From Geomonas paludis (lineage in GTDB: Bacteria > Desulfobacterota > Desulfuromonadia > Geobacterales > Geobacteraceae): a stretch of DNA of 64,000 nucleotides. The translations under genes were made by a program, and so were the position numbers. The stretch is taken from NCBI RefSeq assembly GCF_014193585.1, contig NZ_BLXY01000002.1, forward strand, positions 620,001 to 684,000, given 5' to 3'. Positions 49,774 to 58,199 of the stretch are shown one piece after another. The notes under the pieces were generated by a model. That model was not told the origin of the DNA. It saw nothing but the letters and a program-made list of their open reading frames with translations, and searched no databases. Positions within the stretch are counted from its first letter, which is position 1. Each line of letters opens with the position of its first letter.

Positions 49774-50964
49774 TTACCTCGGTGCGTTGAGCGGCAGACG
49801 CACGGCGAAGGTGGTGCCGCTGGGGTCGCTTTTCTCGACCTCGATCTTGCCCCGGTAGGTCTTGACGATGCGCAGCACCACCGAGAGCCCCAGTCCCGTT
49901 CCCCGGCTGTTGGTGGTGAAGAAGGGGTCGAAGATGTTGGGAAGGTTTTCGGGCGGGATGCCGGGGCCGGTGTCGGACACCCTGAGCTTGATGTAGTCCT
50001 GGTCTTGGTCCAGCTCCACGGTCAGGGTCCCGTCCTCGGGCATGACGTGGATCGAGTTCAGGAACAGGTTGGTGAAGATCTGCTCGATCTCCATGGGGTC
50101 GGCCTTGATGGCGGGGGGGATGTTCCGGTAGTCGCGCACCACCTTGATCCGCTTCTGGCGCAGCTGCGGCGTGAACGCCTCCAGGGTGTGCTCCAGGATG
50201 CGGTCCATGCGCACCTCGCTGATCTCGAACCTGGGGCGCTTGGAGGCGTCCAGCAGTTTGCCCAGGATGTTGTCGATCCGGTCCACTTCCTTGAGGATCT
50301 TCTCCACGTACTCCTGGCGCTCCGGCTCGTCCAGCCCCCCCTTGATGAGCTGCACGAAGAGCGCGATCGAGTTGAGCGGGTTGCGGATCTCGTGCGCCAT
50401 GCCGGCCGAGAGGTAACCAAGGGAAGCCAGCTTCTCCGACTGGACCACCTCGGCCTGGGCGCGGGACAGGGCCTCGCTCTTCTCCTGCACCCGGGCCTCG
50501 AGCTCGCGGTTCCAGTCCGCGATCTCGGCCAGGAGCCGCTCGCGCTCGCTCAACAGGGCCTTGTTCTGCAGTTCGATGCCGCGCAGCTTCAGGACGCTCT
50601 CGATCCTCTCCACGAGGTCCTGGTTGTTGAACGGCTTCAGGATGTAGTCGGAGGCGCCGGCCTTCATCAGCTCGACGGCTATCTCCTCGCTCCCCTTGCC
50701 GGTGAACATGATCACGTAGGTGTCGGGATAGAGCCTCTTGATCTCCTTGAGCGCGGTGAGGCCGTCCATGTTGGGCATCATGTAGTCCAAAAGGACCAGC
50801 TCGGGACGCTCCGCCTCTATGGTAGCCAGCCCCTCCTGCGCGCTCAGGGCGGTAAAGACTTCATAGCCGCGGTTTCTGAGGATGATGCCGGTGAGATCGA
50901 GGATGACCTTTTCGTCATCGACGATCAGCACGCGGCCGCGCGGCTCTTTCTCTGTGGTGGTCAT
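49774..50964 (-). CDS. REC-HisKA-HATPase hybrid histidine kinase
   Basis: A 396-residue cytoplasmic protein with an N-terminal receiver (acceptor Asp in LVLLDYMMPNMDG, switch Lys in DYILKPFNNQ), a coiled coil (about 125-165), HisKA with phospho-His in SAGMAHEIRNPLNS, and HATPase_c with VSDTGPGIPPENL and GTGLGLSVV. A receiver in front of a kinase means phosphorylation of the receiver probably controls kinase activity. It lies between a Usp gene and a single receiver gene, forming a signalling cluster. Confidence 0.92.
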   Translation of the reverse strand: MTTTEKEPRGRVLIVDDEKVILDLTGIILRNRGYEVFTALSAQEGLATIEAERPELVLLDYMMPNMDGLTALKEIKRLYPDTYVIMFTGKGSEEIAVELMKAGASDYILKPFNNQDLVERIESVLKLRGIELQNKALLSERERLLAEIADWNRELEARVQEKSEALSRAQAEVVQSEKLASLGYLSAGMAHEIRNPLNSIALFVQLIKGGLDEPERQEYVEKILKEVDRIDNILGKLLDASKRPRFEISEVRMDRILEHTLEAFTPQLRQKRIKVVRDYRNIPPAIKADPMEIEQIFTNLFLNSIHVMPEDGTLTVELDQDQDYIKLRVSDTGPGIPPENLPNIFDPFFTTNSRGTGLGLSVVLRIVKTYRGKIEVEKSDPSGTTFAVRLPLNAPR

Positions 50965-51002
50965 ATCGGGGCCTGCTCCTTCCCATCAGGATCACAGTCG
51001 TC

Positions 51003-51030
51003 AAAAAAAAGGGGCAGCGAACGCTGCCCC
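51003..51030 (-). terminator. Rho-independent terminator after the Usp gene
   Basis: GGGGCAGCG, loop TTC or AAC, CGCTGCCCC followed by T-runs on the minus strand. It lies 22 bp past the Usp stop codon and separates the Usp transcript from the hybrid kinase. Confidence 0.9.
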
Positions 51031-51052
51031 GCATGGTTGTATGCCGCTGCCG

Positions 51053-51496
51053 TCAGGGGAGCCTGACGGTCACTACCGGGCAGTGGGCCTTTCGTACCAC
51101 GCGCTCGGCGGTGGAGCCGAACAGCAGGTGGTCGATGCCGCTTCTCCCCTGGGTGCCCAGCACGATGCAGGAGGAGCGATCGGCCTCGGCCCGCTTCAGG
51201 ATCTCCTCCCAGGGCACGCCGGTCACGATGGCGGTCTCGTAGTTTTTGAAATCGGTGACGTTGTTGGCCACGAAGGTGGCCATCATCTTCTGCGCCCCTT
51301 CCTCGATCTCCTTTTCCAGGTTCTCGAAGGAGACGTGCGGCACGTAGAAACCGCGCAGGTCCACCGGCTCGTTGATGACGTGGATGATGGTCAGCCGGCT
51401 GTTGAACTGCCTGGCCAGGGTGACCGCGTACTCGAAGGCGTGGTCTGAGTTCTCGGAGAAATCGGTGGCGAAGAGAATCTTGTCGAAGCTTGGCAT
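51053..51496 (-). CDS. Universal stress protein (UspA family)
   Basis: A 147-residue Rossmann-like protein: KILFATDFSENSDHAFEYAV at the N-terminus and the ATP-binding signature GTQGRSGIDHLLFGSTAERV, so it is an ATP-binding Usp of the MJ0577 type. ATG 51496 follows GGGGGAGC. A tandem GTGGCTCA repeat lies directly upstream (51524-51548). It is flanked by receiver genes, suggesting a stress-signalling locus. The exact role is unknown. Confidence 0.9.
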   Translation of the reverse strand: MPSFDKILFATDFSENSDHAFEYAVTLARQFNSRLTIIHVINEPVDLRGFYVPHVSFENLEKEIEEGAQKMMATFVANNVTDFKNYETAIVTGVPWEEILKRAEADRSSCIVLGTQGRSGIDHLLFGSTAERVVRKAHCPVVTVRLP

Positions 51497-51537
51497 CTGC
51501 TCCCCCCGTTCTGCCATTGGGTCAGTGGCTCAGTGGC

Positions 51538-51918
51538 TCAGTGGCTCGTTTCCTTGAAGATTTTTTTCAGGATCGACTTCAGCTCGTCGATCTTCACCGG
51601 CTTGTTGATGTACTCGAAAGCACCCAGGTTCATCGCCTCGATGTAGGATTCGACGCCGCCGTACGCGGTGATCATGATCACGTTGCTGGACGGGTAGCTG
51701 CGGTTCAACTCCTTGAGGAAGGTGATGCCGTTCATCTCCGGCATGTTGATGTCGGTGACGATCAGGTTCACCTCCTGCTCGCGCAGGTAGTTGAGCGCCT
51801 CGAATCCGTTTGCCACACTGTCTACCAGGAACCCTTCCTTGGCCAGCAACCGGGAGAGGCCGATGCGCGCATTCTCCTCGTCGTCTACTACCAGTATTCG
51901 CTTCGGCTGCTTTGGCAA
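51538..51918 (-). CDS. Single-domain response regulator (CheY-like)
   Basis: A 126-residue receiver: RILVVDDEENARIGLSRLL, acceptor Asp in LIVTDINMPEMNG, VIMITAYGGVES and switch Lys in FEYINKPVKIDELK. This receiver subtype resembles those of NtrC-like regulators but lacks AAA+ and DNA-binding domains. It starts at TTG 51918 with GGAG six bases upstream. A strong promoter lies 38-65 bp upstream. It is the first gene of the Usp-containing cluster. Confidence 0.9.
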   Translation of the reverse strand: MPKQPKRILVVDDEENARIGLSRLLAKEGFLVDSVANGFEALNYLREQEVNLIVTDINMPEMNGITFLKELNRSYPSSNVIMITAYGGVESYIEAMNLGAFEYINKPVKIDELKSILKKIFKETSH

Positions 51919-52138
51919 GATCGGCTCCAGATTCTTATTAAAAACCGCAGGATTGATTCTAACACTGCGACTAGATGTGTCAAGCGTGGTTGCGCGCTCA
52001 GCGCGCGATTATCTGACACCGGGTCAACCGCCTGTAAAGCTGCGGCGTTACGACTTTGGCGGGGAAAGTGTTCCCTTCAGAGGTGGGGCGTCCCCGCTCT
52101 CATCCTTCCCATTAAGTGGCAGCGCTGCCTGCCGTCAT
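51919..52138. other. Regulator cluster upstream region and rodZ downstream region
   Basis: A 220-bp gap with the promoter of the receiver gene and, 9 bp further upstream, a palindrome GCGCGCT-C-AGCGCGC (51992-52006). Between that and the rodZ stop codon nothing recognisable is seen. Confidence 0.5.
51956..51983 (-). promoter_or_regulatory. Strong sigma-70 promoter for the receiver/Usp cluster
   Basis: On the minus strand TTGACA (51978-51983) is followed after 16 bases by TAGAAT (51956-51961), 38 bp before the TTG start. Both boxes are close to consensus. Confidence 0.65.
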
Positions 52139-53005
52139 TCACGGCGCCGGCTGGTCGCCCTTGAGCTCCACGTGGGCCGGTTTGCCCGCCTCGCCCAGCG
52201 CCTTCAGCGGCCGGCCGTTGAATTCGCCTTCGACGGCGGCGCCGTCGCCTAGATCGAGCGCGAAGGAGCGCTGCCCCTTCCACTCGATGATGTCGCCCGC
52301 TTTCAGGTCGTAGCGCTGGGTGATGCTGTCGTCGATGGTGATGCTGAGCCAGCTGTCGCGGTTGAAGCGCAGTTTCAGCACGATGCCGCTTTGCTTGCCG
52401 GCAGGTGCCGCCGCTGGGGCCTCGGTTCCGGCCGGCGCGGCGGCCGCGGCGTTCTGCGCACTGCTCACCGGCTTCTGCACCGGTTGCGCGACCGCAGCCG
52501 GAGCCGGGGGAGCGGCCGGGGCCGGCGGGGTCGGGGGCGCCTGCACCCTGGGCTGCTCGCCTTCGGTAAAGAACAGGGCGGCAACCACCACCGCGCCCAG
52601 AAGCAGCGCCGGCACGATCCAGCGGCCGGGGGTGCGGATCTTGGCCCGCTCCAGGGTGTCGATCCCGGTCTGCGTCGCCATCCCCTGCGAACGCGGCGCG
52701 TGGGTCGCACGCGGGGCGGCCGCTTCGGGTTGCGCTCCGGGCGGCGGGGCCAGCCCCTTCTCGTAACGCGCCACCACCTCGTCCCCGGAAAGGGAGAGAA
52801 AGCCGGCGTAGAGCCTCAGGAACCCCTTGATGTAGGCAGCGTTGGGAAGCTTGTGAAACTCCCCCTGCTCGATGGCGGCGAGGTAGTTCTTGCCGATCTT
52901 GGTGACGCGCGACGCTTCCTCGAGCTCAAGCCCCTTCGCCTCACGTACACCGCGCAGGTATTCCCCAACCGGTACTTCCGTGCTGTCGACCTCTGGCTCA
53001 GCCAC
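52139..53005 (-). CDS. RodZ-like cytoskeletal/HTH membrane protein
   Basis: A 288-residue protein with a cytoplasmic HTH_25-type helix-turn-helix (GEYLRGVREAKGLELEEASRVT ... GKNYLAAIEQGEF), a proline/alanine-rich stretch, one transmembrane segment (WIVPALLLGAVVVAALFF), a long Pro/Ala linker and a C-terminal DUF4115 beta domain (RDSWLSITIDDSITQRYDLK). It is the RodZ layout, linking MreB to the envelope and shaping rods. It directly follows the TPR lipoprotein gene. Confidence 0.88.
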   Translation of the reverse strand: MAEPEVDSTEVPVGEYLRGVREAKGLELEEASRVTKIGKNYLAAIEQGEFHKLPNAAYIKGFLRLYAGFLSLSGDEVVARYEKGLAPPPGAQPEAAAPRATHAPRSQGMATQTGIDTLERAKIRTPGRWIVPALLLGAVVVAALFFTEGEQPRVQAPPTPPAPAAPPAPAAVAQPVQKPVSSAQNAAAAAPAGTEAPAAAPAGKQSGIVLKLRFNRDSWLSITIDDSITQRYDLKAGDIIEWKGQRSFALDLGDGAAVEGEFNGRPLKALGEAGKPAHVELKGDQPAP

Positions 53006-53006
53006 G

Positions 53007-53762
53007 TTACCTCACCTTGAGCAGGTCCAGGTACTCCCTGGAGAGCTGCCCCATCTCGGAATCGGGGGCGATCCGTACTACTTCCTGGAAGGCGCTTTTG
53101 GCGGCTTCGGCGTCCTTCAGTTTCATCAGCGCCAGCCCCAGGTGATAATGGGCGCTCGCGTAGGAAGGGGTCAGCCGCAAGGCCTTCTGGTACTCGTCCA
53201 CGGCCAGTTCGGTCCGGTCCATGGCGAAGTAGACCCGGCCCAGGTTCACCCTGGCGCGCGGGTCGTTGCCGTTTTTGGCCACCAGGCCGCGCAGCACGGC
53301 CAGAGCCTGCTGGTAGTCACCCTTGCCCAGGTAGGCGAGCCCGAGGTTGCCGGCGGCGTTGTCCTGCCCCGGGAAGAAGAGGTCCTCCTGGACGATCTTG
53401 AACTGGGCGATGGCGTCGTCCCAGCGCTTCATCTCCAGGTAATTGACGCCCAGGTTGTTGCGCGCCTCGGAGTAGTTCCTGCGCAGGTCGATCGCTTTCA
53501 GGTACTTGGCTTCCGCAAGCTCGTAGCGGCCCTTGCGGAAATAGGTGAGACCCAGAAGGTTGAGCAATTCCGGATCCTTGGGCGTGAGCTTCTCGGCCTC
53601 GGTCAGTTCCTGGAGGGCGCCGGTGAAGTTGCTCTCGGCAAAGAAAGACTGCCCCATCTGGTAGTGATAGATGGACTGGTTCTTCTCGGCCTTGCTCAGG
53701 GCGCATCCCGAGGCAAGCAGGAGGAGGAGGACAACCGGCATGAAGGTTCTGGGACGGATCAT
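53007..53762 (-). CDS. TPR lipoprotein (PilF/PilW-like)
   Basis: A 251-residue outer-membrane-type lipoprotein: lipobox LLASGC after MIRPRTFMPVVLLL, then about six tetratricopeptide repeats (SFFAESNFTGALQELTEAEKL, ARNNLGVNYLEMKRWDDAI and so on). In other bacteria such proteins (PilF/PilW) pilot type IV pilus secretin assembly. I chose ATG 53762 with GAGG just upstream; an upstream ATG at 53798 lacks one. It is cotranscribed with the rodZ-like gene. The pilus link is inference; it could be a general TPR scaffold. Confidence 0.78.
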   Translation of the reverse strand: MIRPRTFMPVVLLLLLASGCALSKAEKNQSIYHYQMGQSFFAESNFTGALQELTEAEKLTPKDPELLNLLGLTYFRKGRYELAEAKYLKAIDLRRNYSEARNNLGVNYLEMKRWDDAIAQFKIVQEDLFFPGQDNAAGNLGLAYLGKGDYQQALAVLRGLVAKNGNDPRARVNLGRVYFAMDRTELAVDEYQKALRLTPSYASAHYHLGLALMKLKDAEAAKSAFQEVVRIAPDSEMGQLSREYLDLLKVR

Positions 53763-53864
53763 AAACCTCACGGAATACTGGCGAAAATGCACCTGCAAAA
53801 ATTAACAGATGTGATGATCATTGTCAATGAGGAGCGCTTTACCTGAGGCCGCCCCAGCGCGTCT

Positions 53865-54782
53865 CTACAGCTCCCCTACCCCCTGGAAATGGGTCATGTT
53901 CTTGAAGCTGCGGTAGCGCGCCTCGATCTCCGGGTAGGTCAGGGTCTTCAGACGGTCCAGGCTGAACGCCTCGACGTTGAAGGACGCCATCACCGAGCCG
54001 AAGATGATCGCCTGGCGGATCCCCTCATCGGAGAGGTTGCCGGTGTTGGCGAGATACCCCATGAAACCGCCGGCAAAGGTGTCCCCGGCGCCGGTGGGGT
54101 CGAAGACCTCCTCGAGCGGATAGGCGGGCGCCGCGAACACGGAGTGGCCGTTGAACATGAGCACGCCGTACTCGCCGCGCTTGACGATCAGGTTCTTGAC
54201 CCCGAGGGCGATGATGGCGCGGGCGGCCTTGACCAGGTTCACCTCGCCGGAGAGCTGGCGGGCCTCCCCCTCGTTGATGATCAGGAAGTCGACCCGGCTG
54301 ATCACCTTCTTGAGCGCCTCGATCTTGGAGGAGATCCAGAAGTTCATGGTGTCGCAGGCCACCACGCGCGGCTGCTTCACCTGGTTCAGTACCTCCATCT
54401 GCAGTTCGGGGTCGATGTTGGCCAGGATCAGGTACTGGGCGTCGGCCCACGCCTGCGGGATCACCGGCTTGAAGCTCTCGAACACGTTCAGGTGGGTTTC
54501 CAGGGTCTGCGCCTCGTTGAGGTCGTAACCGTAGCGCCCCTTCCAGTGGAAGGTCTGGCCCGGCACGCGGGAAAGGCCGGTCAGGTCGATGTTTCTCGAG
54601 GTGAGGAAACGGGTATGCTCTTCGGGGAAGTCTTCGCCGACCACGGCGACCAGGTTGACGTCGGTGAAAAAGCTGGCCGAGGTGGAGAAGTAGGTGGCCG
54701 AGCCGCCAAGGACGCGGTCTCTCTCCCCGAACGGGGTCTGCACGGAATCAAGCGCTACGGATCCGACGACGAGTATGCTCAT
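53865..54782 (-). CDS. PfkB-family carbohydrate/nucleoside kinase
   Basis: A 305-residue ribokinase-fold enzyme with SILVVGSVALDSVQTPFGE at the N-terminus, a GGSATYFS substrate loop and the C-terminal PfkB signature DPTGAGDTFAGGFMGYLA with the catalytic Asp. A glycine-rich anion hole follows. ATG 54782 follows GGAGGCTTT. It lies directly downstream of MTA phosphorylase, so a nucleoside or 5-methylthioribose-like substrate is plausible; this is inference from context. Confidence 0.85.
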   Translation of the reverse strand: MSILVVGSVALDSVQTPFGERDRVLGGSATYFSTSASFFTDVNLVAVVGEDFPEEHTRFLTSRNIDLTGLSRVPGQTFHWKGRYGYDLNEAQTLETHLNVFESFKPVIPQAWADAQYLILANIDPELQMEVLNQVKQPRVVACDTMNFWISSKIEALKKVISRVDFLIINEGEARQLSGEVNLVKAARAIIALGVKNLIVKRGEYGVLMFNGHSVFAAPAYPLEEVFDPTGAGDTFAGGFMGYLANTGNLSDEGIRQAIIFGSVMASFNVEAFSLDRLKTLTYPEIEARYRSFKNMTHFQGVGEL

Positions 54783-54872
54783 AAAGCCTCCAGTGTGCTG
54801 CGGGATCAGGGTTGGTTCTGCTGGCAGATGAAAGCGGCGCCGCCGGTACGGACCGGGGCGCCGCAACGGGCG

Positions 54873-55736
54873 TTACAGGTATTTGCCGAGGATCAGCTCC
54901 AGGTTCTCGCGGGTCTCGACCGGGATCACCGAGGTGTCGCTGATCACCGCGTACTTGAGGGCCTCGCCGCAGGCGCAACCGCGTCCGGCGGCCACCTGGG
55001 CCACGGCCTGGCGGATGATCTTCTTGGCGGTGGCGACGTTGTTCTTGATGATCTCGATGATCGCCTCCACCGAGACGTCGTCGTGGGATTCGTGCCAGCA
55101 GTCGTAGTCGGTGGAGAGGGCGATGACGCCGTAGCAGATCTCGGCCTCGCGGGCGAGTTTTGCCTCGGTGAGGTTGGTCATGCCGATGATGGAGGCGCCG
55201 AAGGAGCGGTACATGTGGCTCTCGGCCCGGGTGGAGAAGGCAGGCCCTTCCATGCAGACGTAGCAGCCCCCCTTGTGCACCGTGGCGCCCACCTCGCCCG
55301 CCGCGCGGTAGAGGATGTCGGAGAGCTCGCCGCAGACCGGGTCGGCGAACTGGACGTGGCCGACGATGCCGTTGCCGAAGAAGGTGTCCTTCCTGAAGCC
55401 GCGGGTGCGGTCGATGAACTGGTCCGGCACCACGATGTGCCCGGGGACGATCTCTTCCTTCAGGCTCCCCACCGCGGAAACGGAGATGATCCGGGTGACG
55501 CCGAGTTTCTTCATGCCGTAGATGTTGGCGCGGTAGTTCACCTCGCTGGGGGTGAAGCGGTGCCCCTTGCCGTGGCGCGGCAAAAAGACCATCTGCACGC
55601 CGTCCAGCGTTCCGGTCACGTACTCGTCGCTGGGGCGGCCAAAGGGGGTATCCACGGTCACCTGGGTCACCCCGGTCATCCCCTCCATCTCGTACAGGCC
55701 GCTGCCGCCGATTACACCGATTACCTCGTTAGCCAT
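54873..55736 (-). CDS. mtnP: 5'-methylthioadenosine phosphorylase
   Basis: A 287-residue enzyme of the purine nucleoside phosphorylase family: VIGVIGGSGLYEMEG, HGKGHRFTPSEVNYRANIYGMK, RSFGASIIGMTNLTEAKLAREAEI and CYGVIALSTDYDCWHE. The overall pattern matches MTAP rather than PNP. It cleaves methylthioadenosine to adenine and methylthioribose-1-phosphate in methionine salvage. GGAGGGAG precedes the ATG at 55736. Confidence 0.92.
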   Translation of the reverse strand: MANEVIGVIGGSGLYEMEGMTGVTQVTVDTPFGRPSDEYVTGTLDGVQMVFLPRHGKGHRFTPSEVNYRANIYGMKKLGVTRIISVSAVGSLKEEIVPGHIVVPDQFIDRTRGFRKDTFFGNGIVGHVQFADPVCGELSDILYRAAGEVGATVHKGGCYVCMEGPAFSTRAESHMYRSFGASIIGMTNLTEAKLAREAEICYGVIALSTDYDCWHESHDDVSVEAIIEIIKNNVATAKKIIRQAVAQVAAGRGCACGEALKYAVISDTSVIPVETRENLELILGKYL

Positions 55737-55797
55737 AGCTCCCTCCAGCGTCATTGAAATATATAGTAGCGATATCTTGTGTCAGGCACGTCCACAT

Positions 55798-55832
55798 CCC
55801 CTCTCCCTCCGGGAGAGGGTCAGGGTGAGGGG
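55798..55832. repeat. Half repeat element of the CTCCCTCCGGGAGAGGG family
   Basis: CCCTCTCCCTCCGGGAGAGGG plus GGTGAGGGG, a single arm of the facing elements, 10 bp from the end of rlmN. It may serve as its terminator. Confidence 0.75.
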
Positions 55833-55841
55833 TAGCGGCGG

Positions 55842-56876
55842 CTAATCCTGCTGCCCCATCTGGTCCAGCTTCCCCTTCAACTGCCCGCAGGCGGCGGAGA
55901 TGTCGCCGCCGCGGCTGGAGCGGGTGATCACGGTGACGTGCTTGTCCAGGAGGTACTTGTGGAAGCGGTCGATGGTCTCCTGGGTCGGGCTCTTGAAGCC
56001 GCAGCCGTCGTGCTCGTTGAACGGGATCAGGTTCACCTTGGACGGGATGTTGCTGATCAGGCGCACCAGGCGCTTGGCGTCGTCCAGGGTGTCGTTCAGA
56101 TCCCGGATCATGACGTACTCGATGGTGATCCAGCGCCGCGAAGGAAGCGGGAACGCCTTGCAGGCGGCGAGAAGCTCCTTCAGGGGGTAGGCGCGGTTCA
56201 CCGGCATGATCTGGTCCCTGACCTCGTCGGTGGTGGCGTTCAGGGAGACCGCGAGGTTCACGGTGCAGCCGCGCCCCAGCTCCGCCATCTCGGGAACGAG
56301 CCCCGAGGTGGAGACGGTCACCTTCCGGGTGGAGAACTGGAAGCCGTCCGGGTCGGTGAGGATGTTCACCGCCGGGATCACGGCGGAGAGGTTGGCCAAA
56401 GGCTCCCCCATCCCCATGAAGACGATGTTGTTCACCGGGTGCTCGCGTTTCACCGCGCAGACCTGGTTCACGATCTCGGCGGTGGTCAGGTTGCGGGCCA
56501 GGCCGAAGGTGCCGGTGAGACAGAAGGCGCACTTCATGGCGCAGCCCACCTGGCTCGAGATGCAGAGCGTGTTCCTCCCCTCGTCCGGGATGAGCACGCT
56601 CTCGACGCTGGCGCCGTCGGCGAGCCGGAACAGGTACTTCCTGGTGCCGTCCCCGGACGCCTCGACCGCCTCGGGTGAGAGGTTGCTGATCTCGGCCCGC
56701 TCCTTCAGCACCGCCCGGAATTCCTTGGAGACGTTGGTCATCTCGTCGAAGTCCATGGCGTCCATCTGGTAGAGCCACTTGAAGATCTGCTTGGCGCGAA
56801 AACGCTCCTTGCCCAGGCCGGAGATGTAGGCCTCGAGCCCGGAGAGGGTCAAATTCTTTATATCGGTCTTTTCCAT
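55842..56876 (-). CDS. rlmN: Dual-specificity RNA methyltransferase RlmN
   Basis: A 344-residue radical-SAM methyltransferase (23S rRNA A2503, tRNA A37). It has an N-terminal helical RNA-binding part ([33 protein letters not shown]), the Fe-S motif [38 protein letters not shown], and the C-terminal catalytic Cys in [11 protein letters not shown]. Length and motifs are normal. It lies between mtnP and ndk. Confidence 0.95.
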   Translation of the reverse strand: MEKTDIKNLTLSGLEAYISGLGKERFRAKQIFKWLYQMDAMDFDEMTNVSKEFRAVLKERAEISNLSPEAVEASGDGTRKYLFRLADGASVESVLIPDEGRNTLCISSQVGCAMKCAFCLTGTFGLARNLTTAEIVNQVCAVKREHPVNNIVFMGMGEPLANLSAVIPAVNILTDPDGFQFSTRKVTVSTSGLVPEMAELGRGCTVNLAVSLNATTDEVRDQIMPVNRAYPLKELLAACKAFPLPSRRWITIEYVMIRDLNDTLDDAKRLVRLISNIPSKVNLIPFNEHDGCGFKSPTQETIDRFHKYLLDKHVTVITRSSRGGDISAACGQLKGKLDQMGQQD

Positions 56877-56890
56877 GCTTTCCGGATACT

Positions 56891-56917
56891 AAAAAAGCCC
56901 TTCTCGCGAAGGGCTCT
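56891..56917 (-). terminator. Rho-independent terminator after ndk
   Basis: GAGCCCTTCG, short loop, CGAAGGGC followed by a T-run on the minus strand, 25 bp past the ndk stop. Confidence 0.85.
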
Positions 56918-56941
56918 TGATCTGCCTGAACCTGCTTCGAA

Positions 56942-57355
56942 TTAAACCAGTTCCAGCTGATTGAAGAAGTAGGGGATCTCGTAGGAAGCGGACTCCGGGG
57001 AGTCGGAGCCGTGTACGGTGTTCTCCTCGATGCTCACGCCCAGTTCCTTGCGGATGGTGCCGGCCTCGGCGTTAGCCGGGTTGGTCGCGCCCATCAGGCC
57101 GCGCCAGTCGGCGATGGCGTTTTCTTTCTCCAGTACCAGCGCGATGACCGGACCGCGGGACATGAAGGTGCAGAGGTCGCCGAAGAACGGACGCTCTTTG
57201 TGTACGTAGTAGAAGCCCTCTGCCTGTGCCCTGGAGAGAAGGATCTTCTTCATGCCGACGATCTTGAAGCCGCCTGCCTCGATCATGGCGAGCACCTTGC
57301 CGGTGACGTTCCTCTCGACTGCATCAGGCTTTATGATGGCAAATGTTCTTTCCAT
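56942..57355 (-). CDS. ndk: Nucleoside diphosphate kinase
   Basis: A 137-residue enzyme transferring phosphate between nucleoside di- and triphosphates. The N-terminal [16 protein letters not shown] and the active-site His motif [16 protein letters not shown] are canonical. ATG 57355 follows GAGGAAAC; an upstream ATG at 57373 is unlikely. It appears monocistronic, with a terminator downstream. Confidence 0.96.
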   Translation of the reverse strand: MERTFAIIKPDAVERNVTGKVLAMIEAGGFKIVGMKKILLSRAQAEGFYYVHKERPFFGDLCTFMSRGPVIALVLEKENAIADWRGLMGATNPANAEAGTIRKELGVSIEENTVHGSDSPESASYEIPYFFNQLELV

Positions 57356-57443
57356 TGTTTCCTCCGAACTCATTGTAGTTGACGACCCTTCTAATTAGCA
57401 TTCCGGTCCGCCCCTTGTCAAGGCAAATGGCCGGATAGAGAGA

Positions 57444-57475
57444 CAAAAAAAGCCCACAGATGGATCTGTGGGCTT
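57444..57475 (-). terminator. Rho-independent terminator after the small lipoprotein gene
   Basis: GCCCACAGAT, GG loop, ATCTGTGGGC with a T-run on the minus strand. A second perfect hairpin, TGAAACAGGG-AGA-CCCTGTTTCA (57478-57500), precedes it right at the stop codon, so two hairpins follow each other. Confidence 0.88.
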
Positions 57476-57502
57476 CGTGAAACAGGGAGACCCTGTTTCA
57501 GC

Positions 57503-57703
57503 TTACTTCTTCTCAGCCGGAGCGGCCGGAGCAGCAGGAGCAGCTTCCGGAGCTTTAGCGGAGGACATCGGAGCCTGAGCCGGAGCGGCCGGAGCAGCCT
57601 GCTCAGCAGCCGGAGCAGCCGGAGCCTCTTCTTTCTTCTTGCAGCCAGCAGCAAAGGACAGGGCCAGAGCCAGGCAAAGTGCCAAGGAGATCAGTTTTTT
57701 CAT
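57503..57703 (-). CDS. Small alanine/proline-rich lipoprotein
   Basis: A 66-residue protein: signal MKKLISLALCLALALSFAA, lipobox ending in GC, then KKKEEAPAAPAAEQAAPAAP and an SSAKAPEAAPAAP tail. ATG 57703 follows AGAGGTGAT. Such short Ala/Pro-rich lipoproteins are probably outer-membrane or periplasmic structural components. Function is unknown. It is monocistronic, with tandem hairpins downstream. Confidence 0.8.
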   Translation of the reverse strand: MKKLISLALCLALALSFAAGCKKKEEAPAAPAAEQAAPAAPAQAPMSSAKAPEAAPAAPAAPAEKK

Positions 57704-58199
57704 TGACGATATCACCTCTTTTCTTTTTAGATTTACCATTACTGCGCAAAGCGCATGGTTTTTTTCGTGCGACAACAAAGGCCGAATATACTAGCATTCC
57801 TGGAAAAGTCAATACTTTTTAAAGCTGGAAATCGCAAAAAAATATTAAAAGATTATCCGGAACTTTTGGATGATCTGGCCAAACATGCAGCATGCCATAT
57901 CGGGCCGGTTGACGCGCACGGAAGCCCTGCCCCGAAAACGGAACCGGCCGCGCAAAGCGCCGATTTTGCGCCGGAAACCAGCGCGGGCGCGGCTCCCGCA
58001 GGCTCCACCCCGGCACGCCTCCCCGGTCTCCCCTTCGACGGGCAGGCGCAGCGCGCCTGTCATGGGCGGTACCAGGAGAAAAAACGACCGGGAATCGGGG
58101 CGCGCAGGACGGTTCTTTCTTGTAAACAGCTCGCAAATATATTATTTTGGCCCAATTAATCTCCGGCGAGCACGGAGCAACGCCACCCAGGGGGACGCC
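57704..58199. other. Divergent intergenic region with a compositional shift
   Basis: Geneless 496 bp between the lipoprotein gene and the AMMECR1 gene. About 57710-57880 is AT-rich with A-runs; about 57890-58090 is very GC-rich; about 58110-58160 is AT-rich again and should hold the promoter of the plus-strand gene (TTGTAA and AT-rich stretches near 58120-58150). An open frame at 57755-58159 lacks a Shine-Dalgarno and looks spurious. Confidence 0.5.

Noticed and set aside
57755-58159. 134-residue plus-strand open frame
   Set aside because: It has no Shine-Dalgarno, its composition changes abruptly, and it has no recognisable domain.
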